The position numbers were made by a program, and so were the translations under genes. A stretch of 64,000 nt of DNA from Desulforudis sp. (GTDB lineage: Bacteria; Bacillota; Desulfotomaculia; Desulfotomaculales; Desulforudaceae), in NCBI GenBank assembly GCA_019084485.1, contig JAHRFU010000050.1, positions 62,001 to 126,000 on the forward strand. Direction: 5' to 3'. The notes beneath the pieces are model-generated. The model saw only the letters and a list, made by a program, of their open reading frames with translations. It ran no database searches and was not told the origin of the DNA. This document shows positions 48,607-58,527 of this stretch, piece after piece. Positions within the stretch are counted from its first letter, which is position 1; the number at the start of each line of letters is the position of its first letter.

Positions 48607-49236
48607 TTATTCGGCACGATTCTCTCTCCGTTGCTCTTCAATTCCCAGCACTTCCGGCCGGGTACGGTAGAGCAGCCTGGCCGCAAAACCGGTCAGGAAT
48701 CCTTCAATGATCACAATGGGCAGGTGGGTGAGGAGTACTAGGTTGATGAGCGAAAACGGGCCCTGGCTGTACATTTCACTACTCAGACTGAGAAAGGCCA
48801 CGACCAGAAGGGTGCCACCGATCACACCGACCACTCCCGCCATGAATCCGCGGGGTAAGACCGGGTACCGGCGGGTAGCCGCAAAGGCCCAACCCGCAAA
48901 GAGCGCTGGCAGGCCCATGATCAGGGTGTTCACGCCGAGGGTGGTCAGGCCGCCGTGACCGAACAGCATCGCCTGAAGCAGGAGCCCCAAGAAGATGGCC
49001 AGCGGAGCCCGCCTACCCAGCATTACTCCGGTGAGGCCGATCAGAACCGGATGGACGCTAGTTATGCCCATTGGGATCCGGAACAGGGAGGACACAAAAA
49101 AGGCGGCAGCCAGCAGGCCCACCCGCGGGACATCCTCAGATTTCATGCCCCGTGCGGCGTAAACCAGCGTACCGGCAGCGACCACTGCCGCCGCGGCTAC
49201 CACAGGTGTGCCCAGGACTCCGTCTGCGATGTGCAA
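48607..49236 (-). CDS. cbiM: CbiM-like substrate-specific component
   Basis: TTG start gives M-H-I-A-D-G (N-terminal His motif); IPMGITSVHPVLIGLTGVMLGRRAPLAIFLGLLLQAMLFGHGGLTTLGVNTLIMG. Confidence 0.88.
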   Translation of the reverse strand: MHIADGVLGTPVVAAAAVVAAGTLVYAARGMKSEDVPRVGLLAAAFFVSSLFRIPMGITSVHPVLIGLTGVMLGRRAPLAIFLGLLLQAMLFGHGGLTTLGVNTLIMGLPALFAGWAFAATRRYPVLPRGFMAGVVGVIGGTLLVVAFLSLSSEMYSQGPFSLINLVLLTHLPIVIIEGFLTGFAARLLYRTRPEVLGIEEQRRENRAE

Positions 49237-49261
49237 CCGCCTTGCTCCCTTCCGAAAACAA

Positions 49262-49325
49262 GAAAAACCACGTGTTTGCGCCCCCGCTGCTGGGGGACAT
49301 AAAACCTTCGTGGTTTTGGTTCGTA
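49262..49325 (-). promoter_or_regulatory. candidate cis-regulatory leader/attenuator of cbiM
   Basis: Minus strand AAAACCACGAAGGTTTTATGTCCCCCAGCAGCGGGGGCGCAAACACGTGGTTTTTCTTGTTTT: terminator stem ACCACG/CGTGGT with nested hairpin, 25-90 nt before the TTG start. Confidence 0.5.
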
Positions 49326-49689
49326 GTATTGAAATTGGCGGATCGGGAAGGGATCGGTGGCCGTCTCCATGACTGCCTTTATGTGTGCAGTTTAGCACGT
49401 ACTCCGCCCTCGGTCAACAGGTTCGTTCCAGAAGCTACGCGGATACTATTGACGCTGCGCAGAAACCCGTGATAATCTTGGTTCACAATGCGTTATGAAG
49501 GCCGTTCTCCCCGGAACCCCTTTTCAACAGACAGCTGAAAGCGGATACTGAAGCCACGGAGGCTTTTGACGTTCCCATTGGGGAATGCCGGGTCGACTGT
49601 GGTTTTGTTATTGTGCGGTCGACTTAAAGAGGGGGTGAAAGTGGTTACTATCGGTTGCCTAAAACACTTTAAATGATGGAGGTTAGAAA

Positions 49690-50256
49690 ATGATCTTTCA
49701 AAAGATATCCCTGCGGTTACTCGTTTTGGTCCTGTCCGTGATGCTGGTCAGCGTTGCAGTGGTGGGTTGCGGACAGTCTCAGCTCAATCCCAGCGCCTCG
49801 GAAGACCCGGGTGCCCCACAAGAGCCGCAAGGCGAACATCATCATGAGGGACTAGTGGAATGGAGTGCGATGTACGACCTGGAGGCTGGCACCTATGATC
49901 TGGTTTTTCAGGAGAGTGAGGGTGATCCCTCCATTATGGTTGTTTTCCTGGACGCCCGAGACTACAATGCCGAAGGTGACGACTTGGTAGCTCAGCATAC
50001 TGCTGAACACCTAATGGAGGCTGTCCCGGCGATGGTTTCCCCCGGAACGGAGATCCAGGTGGTTGACGGCGCAGCCTACAATCTAGCCCTTGAACCCGCC
50101 GGAACCACCTACAAACTGCAGGTCCCGGAGTCCGCTTCCTTCATTGTGATGACCGAGCACTTCGCCTGGGAATTCGATATGCAGATCGTGAACGAGGCAG
50201 GCACGGCCGTTGAATCCTACAATGCCGTGGAATACGCAGAACCCCACTCCCACTAG
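49690..50256 (+). CDS. His/acid-rich putative lipoprotein
   Basis: Signal/lipobox VAVVGCGQS; GEHHHEG and C-terminal EPHSH; RBS ggaggt. Confidence 0.7.
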   Translation: MIFQKISLRLLVLVLSVMLVSVAVVGCGQSQLNPSASEDPGAPQEPQGEHHHEGLVEWSAMYDLEAGTYDLVFQESEGDPSIMVVFLDARDYNAEGDDLVAQHTAEHLMEAVPAMVSPGTEIQVVDGAAYNLALEPAGTTYKLQVPESASFIVMTEHFAWEFDMQIVNEAGTAVESYNAVEYAEPHSH

Positions 50257-50265
50257 AAAAAGGAG

Positions 50266-50316
50266 AAAGGGGGACGGGTTACTTTTGTGGATAACCGCCA
50301 ATTTCTGTGGATAAGC
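50266..50316. repeat. degenerate relative of the 12.1-kb REP-like element
   Basis: AAAGGGGGACGGGTTACTTTTGTGGATAACCGCCAATTTCTGTGGATAA. Confidence 0.55.
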
Positions 50317-50415
50317 CACTGATATTCCATTAGGATGATAACATCCTTGATTAAGTTTTTGGATCTGATCGCCCGTGCGGACAAGGTTCTAACTTTTTAA
50401 CCTTCGGAAATGGCC

Positions 50416-51972
50416 TTAGGATTGTGGTTTACGATCTGGCCCTGGCGGAGGCAGTACACCGGTTGGAGAGATGGGTTCAGGCTTAACCTGCTGTTGTTCG
50501 AAGCGAACCAGGAAGGTTGATCCCGTGGGGCTGGTCTTGACGTTCACTGAGGCCTTGTGCCGATGCGCGATACAGAAACACACAGCCAGCCCCAATCCGG
50601 TGCCTTGCTCCTTGGTTGAAAAGAATGGTGTGCCCAACTTGCCCAGGATCTCCGGCTCCATTCCCGGGCCTTGATCCTGCACGGTCAGTACAATCTGACC
50701 CTTATCGTCAACGTGTGTGCCCAGAGTCAAAACCCCTCCTGGAGCCATCGTATCCAGGCCGTTAGAGGCGAGGTTTAATATAAGTTGGCGGATCTCTCTT
50801 TCATCGAGGAGCAGATCCGGGACGGGTTGAAGGGCCGTTTCGACCTGCATGTCGCGAGTTGCGGCATCTGCTTGCACTATTGGAGCTAGCGATTCTAAAA
50901 TAGAACCGAGATTATGGGGGCGAAGAAAGACAAGATTATGTTTTGCCAGCGATAGGAACTCGGTGATGATTGAGTTGGCCCGGTCTAGTTCTTCGGTAAT
51001 CAGGTCATAATAACCCTTGACCGGTTTAGACTCCTCTCTTTCCCGGAGCAGTTGGATAAATCCGCGGGCGGCAGTCATCGGATTCCTGATCTCGTGGGCT
51101 ATCCCGGCCGCCATCTTCCCGACCAAGTTTAGACGGTCCAGACGGGCAATTTCCATCTCCATGTTCTTGCGCTCAGTAATGTCTCTGATAATGCCGATGA
51201 AGCCTTTGGGTTGTCCAGTACGGTCCAGTACTAGGGAGGCATTCAGTTCTACCGGGAACGGCGTGCCGTTAGGGCCGATCAGATGATACTGAGCATTGCG
51301 GACAGTCCCGGTTTCCAGGGCCCGCTGCATTCCTTCCATGGTCCGCTCTCGTTCTTCAGGAACAATAAAATCAAAGACATTTTGGCCCTTCAAATCGCTG
51401 GCACTGGCATAACCGTGCGCCAGTGCTGCCTGATGATTTGTCATTTCGATATTGCCCTGAAGATCGATCAGTACAATAATATCGGGAAGGGCATCCACCA
51501 GGCTTTGATACAGTTCCTCGCTTTCCCGAAGTGTACCCTCGGTCCGCCTGTGGTCGGTGATATCGATTCCGGTGGCGATAGTGTATTCAGGGAGACCCTC
51601 TTTTCCAAACAGAGCAGTGTTGGACCAGCTAATCAACCGCAGACTTCCGTCTCGCGCCATCCAGTGACTCTCAAACTTGTTGTGAGGTATCCCGATACCG
51701 AGTTCTTCGACTGCGGCCTTGACCGGTTCCATTTCCCCCGCAATTAGGAGAAAGTCCCAAGGGCACTTCCCCCTTGCTTCTTCAAGGGTATAGCCCGAGG
51801 TTATTTCACAGGCCCGGTTGAAGCGGATAATGCGCCCTTCCTGATCCATTACCATAACCAGCGCATTAATGGTATTGAGGACGGAGGAGAAACTGTTCGG
51901 TGCTGTCCGCATTAACTCATTTAGCTTACTATTGTTTTGAAACCCTCGTACCGATGATGCTGCAACTGCCAC
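50416..51972 (-). CDS. PAS-domain sensor histidine kinase
   Basis: Two PAS domains; MAAGIAHEIRNPMTAARGFIQLL (H box); GTGLGLAVCFCIAHRH (G box). Confidence 0.93.
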   Translation of the reverse strand: MAVAASSVRGFQNNSKLNELMRTAPNSFSSVLNTINALVMVMDQEGRIIRFNRACEITSGYTLEEARGKCPWDFLLIAGEMEPVKAAVEELGIGIPHNKFESHWMARDGSLRLISWSNTALFGKEGLPEYTIATGIDITDHRRTEGTLRESEELYQSLVDALPDIIVLIDLQGNIEMTNHQAALAHGYASASDLKGQNVFDFIVPEERERTMEGMQRALETGTVRNAQYHLIGPNGTPFPVELNASLVLDRTGQPKGFIGIIRDITERKNMEMEIARLDRLNLVGKMAAGIAHEIRNPMTAARGFIQLLREREESKPVKGYYDLITEELDRANSIITEFLSLAKHNLVFLRPHNLGSILESLAPIVQADAATRDMQVETALQPVPDLLLDEREIRQLILNLASNGLDTMAPGGVLTLGTHVDDKGQIVLTVQDQGPGMEPEILGKLGTPFFSTKEQGTGLGLAVCFCIAHRHKASVNVKTSPTGSTFLVRFEQQQVKPEPISPTGVLPPPGPDRKPQS

Positions 51973-52576
51973 AAAAGGGCTCCTTTGCGTTGATCAGGAT
52001 AGGTAGAGTTGTTTGTTAATGCATCTACATTTGCATATTTATCAACAAATACCACCTTAGACATTGTATGATTTAGCAGCACATTTCAACAAGGGGGACA
52101 AAATGACGAAATGGGACGAATTCTGTAGAACGTCTATCGGTCTTCAGGTAATCCGCAGATTCAGTATACACAATGCTGTTCGTACGGGCTGGCAAAGGTA
52201 ATGCGGCCGGCCCTGTATCTACGGCTTACTCGACTTGTCCTCAAAGATTCGGTTGGAACATCTGAAGGCCGCTTTGGCGGCATGGGTAGTACATTGAAGA
52301 TCCTGCACGGTTCATCTTTAGTGACTCCCTGGGCGACCCTGTAGACGACGAACTCTTGAGGCGTAACTTAGTGCCGGAGCCCTGTTATCCAACGTGCAGG
52401 GAAATTATGTAAACCTGACAGGAAACTGGGAGTTCTGTGAGGAAGTATTGGGAACTAGCATCGCCGGCAGTCCGGTAGCGGGGTTTAGGGACTTTCACAA
52501 CTAATGTGAGGCAAGGCAACAAAAGAAAAAGGTAAGGTCTTCCAATCTCGGAAGCCTTGCCTTCACCATTTTCATA

Positions 52577-52652
52577 TGGAGGCGGCGGGCGGAATTGAAC
52601 CGCCGAATAACGGTTTTGCAGACCGTCGCCTTAGCCACTTGGCTACGCCGCC
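52577..52652 (-). tRNA. canonical tRNA-Cys (GCA)
   Basis: GGCGGCG...ACGGT-CTGCAAA-ACCGT...CGCCGCC-TCCA. Confidence 0.95.
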
Positions 52653-52817
52653 ACAAAGAGTATTATACACAAACGGGCCGAAAAGATCAATAGCTCTTAT
52701 GAGAATTTGCTATGACATCAACCCATCTCAAACACGCTTCGGAGGCGTGGTGACAAACTCCCACAGCACCCGTGCTGAGGCTTGGACCTTTTTGTTAAAA
52801 ATTATCTTGTCCGCCCC

Positions 52818-52845
52818 TTGACTATCCCCGCCATGGGAGTATACT
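52818..52845 (+). promoter_or_regulatory. sigma-A-type promoter
   Basis: TTGACT-N16-TATACT upstream of 52903 CDS. Confidence 0.7.
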
Positions 52846-52902
52846 AAAAGTCTACCGGGGCTGCCGGTAAGCAGCCAAATTATGATGGGAGGCATCTGGT
52901 AA

Positions 52903-53277
52903 ATGGCAGACGTCGTGTTTTCCGTAAAAATGAATCAGGAGACACGGGATCGCTTAACGAAACTCGTAGAGCGATCGGGAATGAGCACCAAGGATTTTCT
53001 GGCGCAAATGGTGATGCACCATGAGATCAACCAAATCCGGAGCGTTGGACCGGTTAAGGAGTTAGACGAACTGCATCGTCACTTGTACAAGATCGAAGAC
53101 ATCTGTGTCCGACTGGTTCGCTCCAGGAATGGTGAAGCAACGGTGTCCGAAGGCTCGGCGCAGGTGGCCGAACTGCAGGCCACCGTGAAGCGCCTGAAAC
53201 GGGAAAGAAACGAATTGGCCAGTCAGTTGGCAGCTCACACCAGCGAATTTGAGAAATACGGGCTGGAGGAGTGGTAA
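52903..53277 (+). CDS. hypothetical RHH-like plus coiled-coil protein
   Basis: VVFSVKMNQETRDRLTKLVERSGMSTKDFLAQMV then coiled coil; RBS gggaggc. Confidence 0.65.
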   Translation: MADVVFSVKMNQETRDRLTKLVERSGMSTKDFLAQMVMHHEINQIRSVGPVKELDELHRHLYKIEDICVRLVRSRNGEATVSEGSAQVAELQATVKRLKRERNELASQLAAHTSEFEKYGLEEW

Positions 53278-53296
53278 GGCTCCGCTCCCGAACGGC

Positions 53297-53343
53297 AGGT
53301 GTTTTCGAACGGCAAGGGTTCTTCATAAGAGCCCTTGCCGTTT
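53297..53343 (+). terminator. rho-independent terminator
   Basis: AACGGCAAGGG...CCCTTGCCGTTTTC. Confidence 0.7.
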
Positions 53344-53417
53344 TCATGGGGGGGGTTGCCTAGCGACAGGGTATCCGCAACCAAGGGCTCAATCATAGAA
53401 TGGATGAGGAATGCGGC

Positions 53418-54086
53418 TCAGGCAATGATGTCGCCCCACACCGCGGGTGAGCACACACTCCTTAGCAGCACTTCATCATAGGCTTTTTTGCCGCTAAACG
53501 GGGTGAGTGGCCAATCATCCAGCCTAACCCGGTGTCTGCCGGATGTTTCGTCGATATGCGGCGTGGTGTTCAGACGCTGGTTTTCCATAAGCCATTGACG
53601 AACCAGTTCGTCCTCGCCCACGTTGACGATCTGTTCGCGAAGCCTACGGGCGCGCTTGGTTTGAGGACAGCAGATGAAAGTCTGGCAAACCAAGGGACGG
53701 AGGTCGTAAATACGGCAGGTCCCTTCACCCGGACGCAGGAAGAGGCAGCGTCCCTGACGGTCCCGGCGTAGGGTGATATCCACGGCACCACCGTCTACGG
53801 ATATATGAGCGTGTTTGCGAATAAACGCGGTCAGTGGCTCCGGTACAAGCGGGCTGTACAGCCGCAGCACATCTATGGAAGTCAGGGGAATCCGCTCTTG
53901 GCAGCAGAGATCACAGCCCAGACAATCGGCCCGTTCGGCCCGCCCACGGAATAGTCTACCGCGTTCAATAGCCTCATTTACCACGTCCAGGTAGTCTTGA
54001 ACGGTGGCCGCGGGGTCGGAAACACGGACACCGTAACCGTTGACCCCTTTGATAACGACGGTTGTGACGGATACTCGACCGATCAT
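53418..54086 (-). CDS. YkgJ-family cysteine-cluster protein
   Basis: ADCLGCDLCCQERIPLT...GRCLFLRPGEGTCRIYDLRPLVCQTFICC. Confidence 0.85.
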   Translation of the reverse strand: MIGRVSVTTVVIKGVNGYGVRVSDPAATVQDYLDVVNEAIERGRLFRGRAERADCLGCDLCCQERIPLTSIDVLRLYSPLVPEPLTAFIRKHAHISVDGGAVDITLRRDRQGRCLFLRPGEGTCRIYDLRPLVCQTFICCPQTKRARRLREQIVNVGEDELVRQWLMENQRLNTTPHIDETSGRHRVRLDDWPLTPFSGKKAYDEVLLRSVCSPAVWGDIIA

Positions 54087-54162
54087 ACGTCGAGTATAGC
54101 AGAAACCGCGGGTCAGGGTTTAGTTGTTTTAGTTTTTGCAGTGAACCAGGGGGTGAAGGCTG

Positions 54163-54378
54163 TTGCGTTGTGTTCATTGCGAAGCACAGATTGAGAATGT
54201 CCTGCCGATGTGGAAAACGGCTTTCTTGAGCGGAGCGGGTGGGAGCCTGGGGTTTATGGCGATGGGTTTCCTTTACCCGCCGCTGTGGCTTGGGGTACCC
54301 GGCTGCCGGACTCTCGGCCTGCTCCTGGGCCGTCTGGGGGCACCGCTCTGTCCCGGTTGCCGGGAACTATTTGATTGA
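54163..54378 (+). CDS. small protein with terminal CxxC pairs flanking a hydrophobic segment
   Basis: MRCVHCEAQ...FLSGAGGSLGFMAMGFLYPPLW...APLCPGCRELFD. Confidence 0.5.
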   Translation: MRCVHCEAQIENVLPMWKTAFLSGAGGSLGFMAMGFLYPPLWLGVPGCRTLGLLLGRLGAPLCPGCRELFD

Positions 54379-54600
54379 CTAGGCATACCCACAAGAGCTC
54401 TTTTGTATCCGATTGGCATCTAACAACTTGTCCAGCCACCGCTGTGGAGCAGTCCGGATGGTAACCAGGCACTACTATGCTCCTGGAGCAGGCAATACTG
54501 ATTCAGACTCCTGTTTACATACCCCGGCTAATCTTTGATAAGAATAAAAAACAACCGCAGTACTGTGAGTGGTACCACTTCGCAAGGGAGGTTTCGGGAA

Positions 54601-55443
54601 TTGCGTACTGTCGAGGCCATGTTGGTCGCCGAGGTGGTGGCGAGGCTCTGTGAAGAGGCGAACTTCGTGTTAGAGGAGAACATCCACTCAGCCTTTCAAA
54701 GAGGATTCGAGGAGGAGATCTCCCCCTACGGGAAGGAGGTCTTTGCCCAGTTACTGTCCAACGCGGCTATTGCTGCCAAAAACAGGCTGCCTATCTGCCA
54801 GGATACAGGTATCGTCGTTGTGTTCATCGACCTGGGGCAGGACGTGCAAGTGACCGGGGGTAGCCTATACGGGGCTATTACCGAGGGCGTGCGGGACGCC
54901 TACCAGAGAGGCTACCTCCGCAAATCTGTGGTTAACGACCCCATTGAGCGAACTAATACCAAGGACAATACCCCTCCCGTAATTCACTGCCGCATCGTTG
55001 ACGGAGACCGGATTAAGATTTCGCTCATGCCTAAGAGTGCGGGCAGCGAGAACATGAGCACGGCCAAAATGGTCAACCCGTCGAAAGGGTGGGAGGTAAT
55101 CAAGGAATTTGTTGTTGACACCGTGGAACGGGCGGGGCCGAACCCCTGCCCTCCTTTGGTCGTGGGCGTCGGGATCGGCGGGACACTGGAAAAGGCGGCC
55201 CTGATTTCCAAGGAAGCCCTGTTTCGCCCCGTTGGGCATAGGCACCCCGAAGAGATCAAGGCGCACATGGAAGATGAACTGCTCGACGCCGTTAACAAGC
55301 TGGGTATCGGTCCGATGGGCCGCGGGGGCAGGATCACGGTACTGGACGTCCATATTGAAACCTACCCCACCCACATGGCCTCCATGGCGGTGGCGGTGAA
55401 CCTGCTGTGCTGCGCGGCCCGCTACAAGACAGCGGAAATATAG
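54601..55443 (+). CDS. fumarate hydratase, Fe-S class I alpha subunit
   Basis: RLPICQDTGIVVVFIDLGQDV, SAGSENMSTAKMVNPSKG; TTG start after gggagg RBS. Confidence 0.92.
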   Translation: MRTVEAMLVAEVVARLCEEANFVLEENIHSAFQRGFEEEISPYGKEVFAQLLSNAAIAAKNRLPICQDTGIVVVFIDLGQDVQVTGGSLYGAITEGVRDAYQRGYLRKSVVNDPIERTNTKDNTPPVIHCRIVDGDRIKISLMPKSAGSENMSTAKMVNPSKGWEVIKEFVVDTVERAGPNPCPPLVVGVGIGGTLEKAALISKEALFRPVGHRHPEEIKAHMEDELLDAVNKLGIGPMGRGGRITVLDVHIETYPTHMASMAVAVNLLCCAARYKTAEI

Positions 55444-55459
55444 ACCGCAAGTTTAGGAG

Positions 55460-56029
55460 GTGGATTTGGTGATTAAAAGGGTCAACACACCCCTAACCGA
55501 CGAAGTGGTGCAAACCCTGGCAGCGGGCGATCACGTGGCGCTCAGCGGGAAGATCTACACGGTCAGTGACGCCGCCCACAAGAAACTGGTACAGTATCTC
55601 GGCTACGGCCGAAAGCTCCCCGTAGATCTGTCCAATCAGGTCATCTACTACGCGGTGGCAACGCCGACGCCTCCGGGCCGCATATTGGGTTCGGCCGGCC
55701 CGACTACGGCGGAACGCATGGACGACTATACTCCGGCCCTGCTGGGCCAGGGCGTGAAGGGTGTTATCGCTAAGGGCTACCGTAAGGCCGAAGTGCTGCA
55801 GGCCATGCGTCATCACCGGGCCGTCTATTTCGGTGCCACCTGCGGCATCGCGACCCTCTTGAGCATGTACATAAAGAAGGTACGCCTGGCCGCATATCCT
55901 CAACTGGGGGCGGAAGCCATATACGAGTACACTGCCGTTGATCTCCCTCTAGTGGTGAACAATGATATTCACGGCGGAGACCTTCAACGGGAAGGCCGGA
56001 TAGCATATGCCATCACCCAGGGGAACTGA
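55460..56029 (+). CDS. fumarate hydratase, Fe-S class I beta subunit
   Basis: GRILGSAGPTTAERMDDYTPALLGQGVKGVIAKG. Confidence 0.92.
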   Translation: MDLVIKRVNTPLTDEVVQTLAAGDHVALSGKIYTVSDAAHKKLVQYLGYGRKLPVDLSNQVIYYAVATPTPPGRILGSAGPTTAERMDDYTPALLGQGVKGVIAKGYRKAEVLQAMRHHRAVYFGATCGIATLLSMYIKKVRLAAYPQLGAEAIYEYTAVDLPLVVNNDIHGGDLQREGRIAYAITQGN

Positions 56030-56047
56030 TGGAAGGAATGATCGACG

Positions 56048-56686
56048 ATGGTGCGGGCGAAAGCTTTGGATCAAAACCCCAGGACCGACATGTACTTGGA
56101 ACTCACGGGGTTTACCAGCGGTATTCTGCTGGTGGGTTTTCTCTGGGTCCACGCTTTTTTCGTGGTGACCGTCATTTTCGGAGCTTCGACCTTTAACACC
56201 CTTTCGAGGTTCTTGGAGCAATACTATTTGACTCAGGTGGGTATCGCGTTGGTATTCCTGATCGCCGTAGCTCATATCGGGAGTGTGGCGCGCCGGATTC
56301 CGACCGGTTTCAGGGAGCACCGGTCTGTCTGGCGGGTCGCAGGAATGATGAGACATACGGACACGTATGGCTGGGCTCTGCAAGTCGTCACCGGTTTGGC
56401 CATTCTCGTTCTAGCCGCGATTCACATCTGGGTTGTACTGATTGACTGGCCCATCGAGGCGGTCAAGAGCGCCCGGCGTGTTCAGGCCGACTATCTCTTG
56501 TTCTACATTATCCTGCTACTGGTTGCCGAGTACCACTCCGGGGTCGGCATATACCGCCAGTTTGTGAAGTGGGCGAAAATCCGCCGGCGTTCCCTCGGTC
56601 TTGCCGTGGGTGCGGCTATCGCCTTTATCTTAGCTGTGAACGTGGGGGCCCTCTGGGCGCTCTTCAGGCTGGGATGCATTCGGTGA
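56048..56686 (+). CDS. fumarate reductase/succinate dehydrogenase cytochrome b subunit (type B-like)
   Basis: Five-helix protein with His residues in TM helices; in frd cluster. Confidence 0.82.
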   Translation: MVRAKALDQNPRTDMYLELTGFTSGILLVGFLWVHAFFVVTVIFGASTFNTLSRFLEQYYLTQVGIALVFLIAVAHIGSVARRIPTGFREHRSVWRVAGMMRHTDTYGWALQVVTGLAILVLAAIHIWVVLIDWPIEAVKSARRVQADYLLFYIILLLVAEYHSGVGIYRQFVKWAKIRRRSLGLAVGAAIAFILAVNVGALWALFRLGCIR

Positions 56687-58485
56687 CAAAGGCCGATATC
56701 CATCTTACGGATGTCTTGATCATCGGGTCCGGGTTGGCGGGCGAACGCACGGCTATCGAAGTCTCCTCCCGCGGGTTGAAGACCACGGTTCTTAGCCTGG
56801 TTCCACCCAGACGCTCACATAGCACGGTGGCGCGGGGAGGGCTGCAGGCCGCGCTGGGAAACGGCACAATGGGCCTGGGAGACAGCCCGGACATCCATTT
56901 CAAGGATACGGTAAAGAGTGCCGATTGGGGCTGTGATCAGAACGTGGTGCGCCTGTTTGCCAATACGGTCCCCGCCGCCGTCCGGCAGACGGAGCAGTGG
57001 GGTGTGCCCTGGACCAGAATTACGGCTGGTCGGAGGGAGACACCGGATGCCAGCATCGTGGTAGAGCCTGAGGCCGGCGCCGGACTAATCGCCTCAAAGA
57101 AGGCCAAGGGTGCGACAAAGTGGCGGACCTGCTACGTTTTTGAAGGTACGGGGCACAGTCTGCTCTACGCTCTTGACGCGATGACACTCAGCTTGGGTGT
57201 TACCGTGCACGACCGTACGGAAGCGGTCTCGCTGATTCACAACGGTCAGAAATGCCTGGGGGCCGTAGCCAGATGCCTGAGATCGGGTGATTTGCGGGCT
57301 TACCTGGCGAAGGCGACCGTTATCGCCACCGGCGGCTGTGGACGCCTTTACGGCGTGTCCACCAATTCCGTCATCAACGAGGGCACGGGCCTGTCCCTGG
57401 CGCTGGATACCGGTCTGGCCTGCCTGGGAAACATGGAGGCCGTGCAATTCCACCCCAAGACAATGCCGCCGACCTGGATCCCCGTCAGCGAGGGGGGTGG
57501 CGGCTACTTGCTGGACCGTAACCGCGTCCGCTTTGTACCTGAATACGAGCCGGAAAACAAGAAACTGCCCTACCGGGATGAAACCGCCCGGTACATGCAG
57601 GAGCGTATCCGGGCGGGCCTGGGGGTGGACGGGCCGCACGGCCCTCACCTCTGGCTGGATATCCGTCACCTTGGGCCGGGACACATCGACCGACACCTGA
57701 AAGGCGTAGACACGGTTTGCCGGGTTTTCGGGGGCATCGACCCGGCCAGGGAACTGATCCCGGTATGTCCATCCCAGCATTACATAATGGGTGGGGTAAG
57801 AACAAACATCGACGGCGCGGCCTATGGTATTAGAGGGCTGTTCGCCGTGGGCGAGGCCGCCTGCTGGGATCTGCACGGGTTCAACCGCCTTGCCGGCAAC
57901 TCCCTGGCCGAAACGATTGTGGCCGGGATGGTTGTCGGGAAAAGGGTTGCCGAGTACGCCCTGGGACACACCCTGGAGTGGTCCTCGCGGATAGTGGAGG
58001 AATGCCTGGCGGCACAGGAGCATCGTATAAAGAGCATTGTCTCCGGAGAGAACGGGCGGGAAAACGTCTACGAGTTGAAGAGACGGATGGAGGGCATCCT
58101 GATGGAGCATGTCGGCATATTTCGAAAGGGTGGCGGGCTCAATAACGCGGTGGCCCAACTCCAGGAACTGCATCAACGTGCGGAAAGGGTTGAGCTTATT
58201 TCTACCGGCCGGGGGGCCAACCCCGAATTGGGTAGCGCCTTACGATTACCGGGCATGGTTCGCCTGGCCCTTTGCATCGCCTGCGGCGCTCTCGCCAGAA
58301 CGGAAAGCAGGGGCACCCACTTTCGCGAGGACTACCCGAACCGTGACGATGTCAACTGGCTGAAGCGCACCCTGGCCTACTGGCCGCCTGGGGCCGAACA
58401 GCCTGTTTTGAAATACGAACCCGTGGTCATTACCGAACTGCCGCCTGGTAACCGCGCGTCCACCCCGTCATTGGGGAGCGGTTAA
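56674..58485 (+). CDS. fumarate reductase/succinate dehydrogenase flavoprotein subunit
   Basis: DVLIIGSGLAGERTAIE, HSTVARGGLQAALGN, HYIMGGVRTNIDGAAYGIRGLFAVGEAACWDLHGFNRLAGNSL. Confidence 0.95.
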   Translation: MHSVTKADIHLTDVLIIGSGLAGERTAIEVSSRGLKTTVLSLVPPRRSHSTVARGGLQAALGNGTMGLGDSPDIHFKDTVKSADWGCDQNVVRLFANTVPAAVRQTEQWGVPWTRITAGRRETPDASIVVEPEAGAGLIASKKAKGATKWRTCYVFEGTGHSLLYALDAMTLSLGVTVHDRTEAVSLIHNGQKCLGAVARCLRSGDLRAYLAKATVIATGGCGRLYGVSTNSVINEGTGLSLALDTGLACLGNMEAVQFHPKTMPPTWIPVSEGGGGYLLDRNRVRFVPEYEPENKKLPYRDETARYMQERIRAGLGVDGPHGPHLWLDIRHLGPGHIDRHLKGVDTVCRVFGGIDPARELIPVCPSQHYIMGGVRTNIDGAAYGIRGLFAVGEAACWDLHGFNRLAGNSLAETIVAGMVVGKRVAEYALGHTLEWSSRIVEECLAAQEHRIKSIVSGENGRENVYELKRRMEGILMEHVGIFRKGGGLNNAVAQLQELHQRAERVELISTGRGANPELGSALRLPGMVRLALCIACGALARTESRGTHFREDYPNRDDVNWLKRTLAYWPPGAEQPVLKYEPVVITELPPGNRASTPSLGSG

Positions 58486-58527
58486 CCACGGTACGGCAAT
58501 TACCTAAACAACAGAAGAGGTCGAGAT

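Noticed and set aside
57094-58176. 360-aa minus-strand ORF opposite the frd flavoprotein gene
   Set aside because: Antisense to a well-supported flavoprotein gene and without family features.
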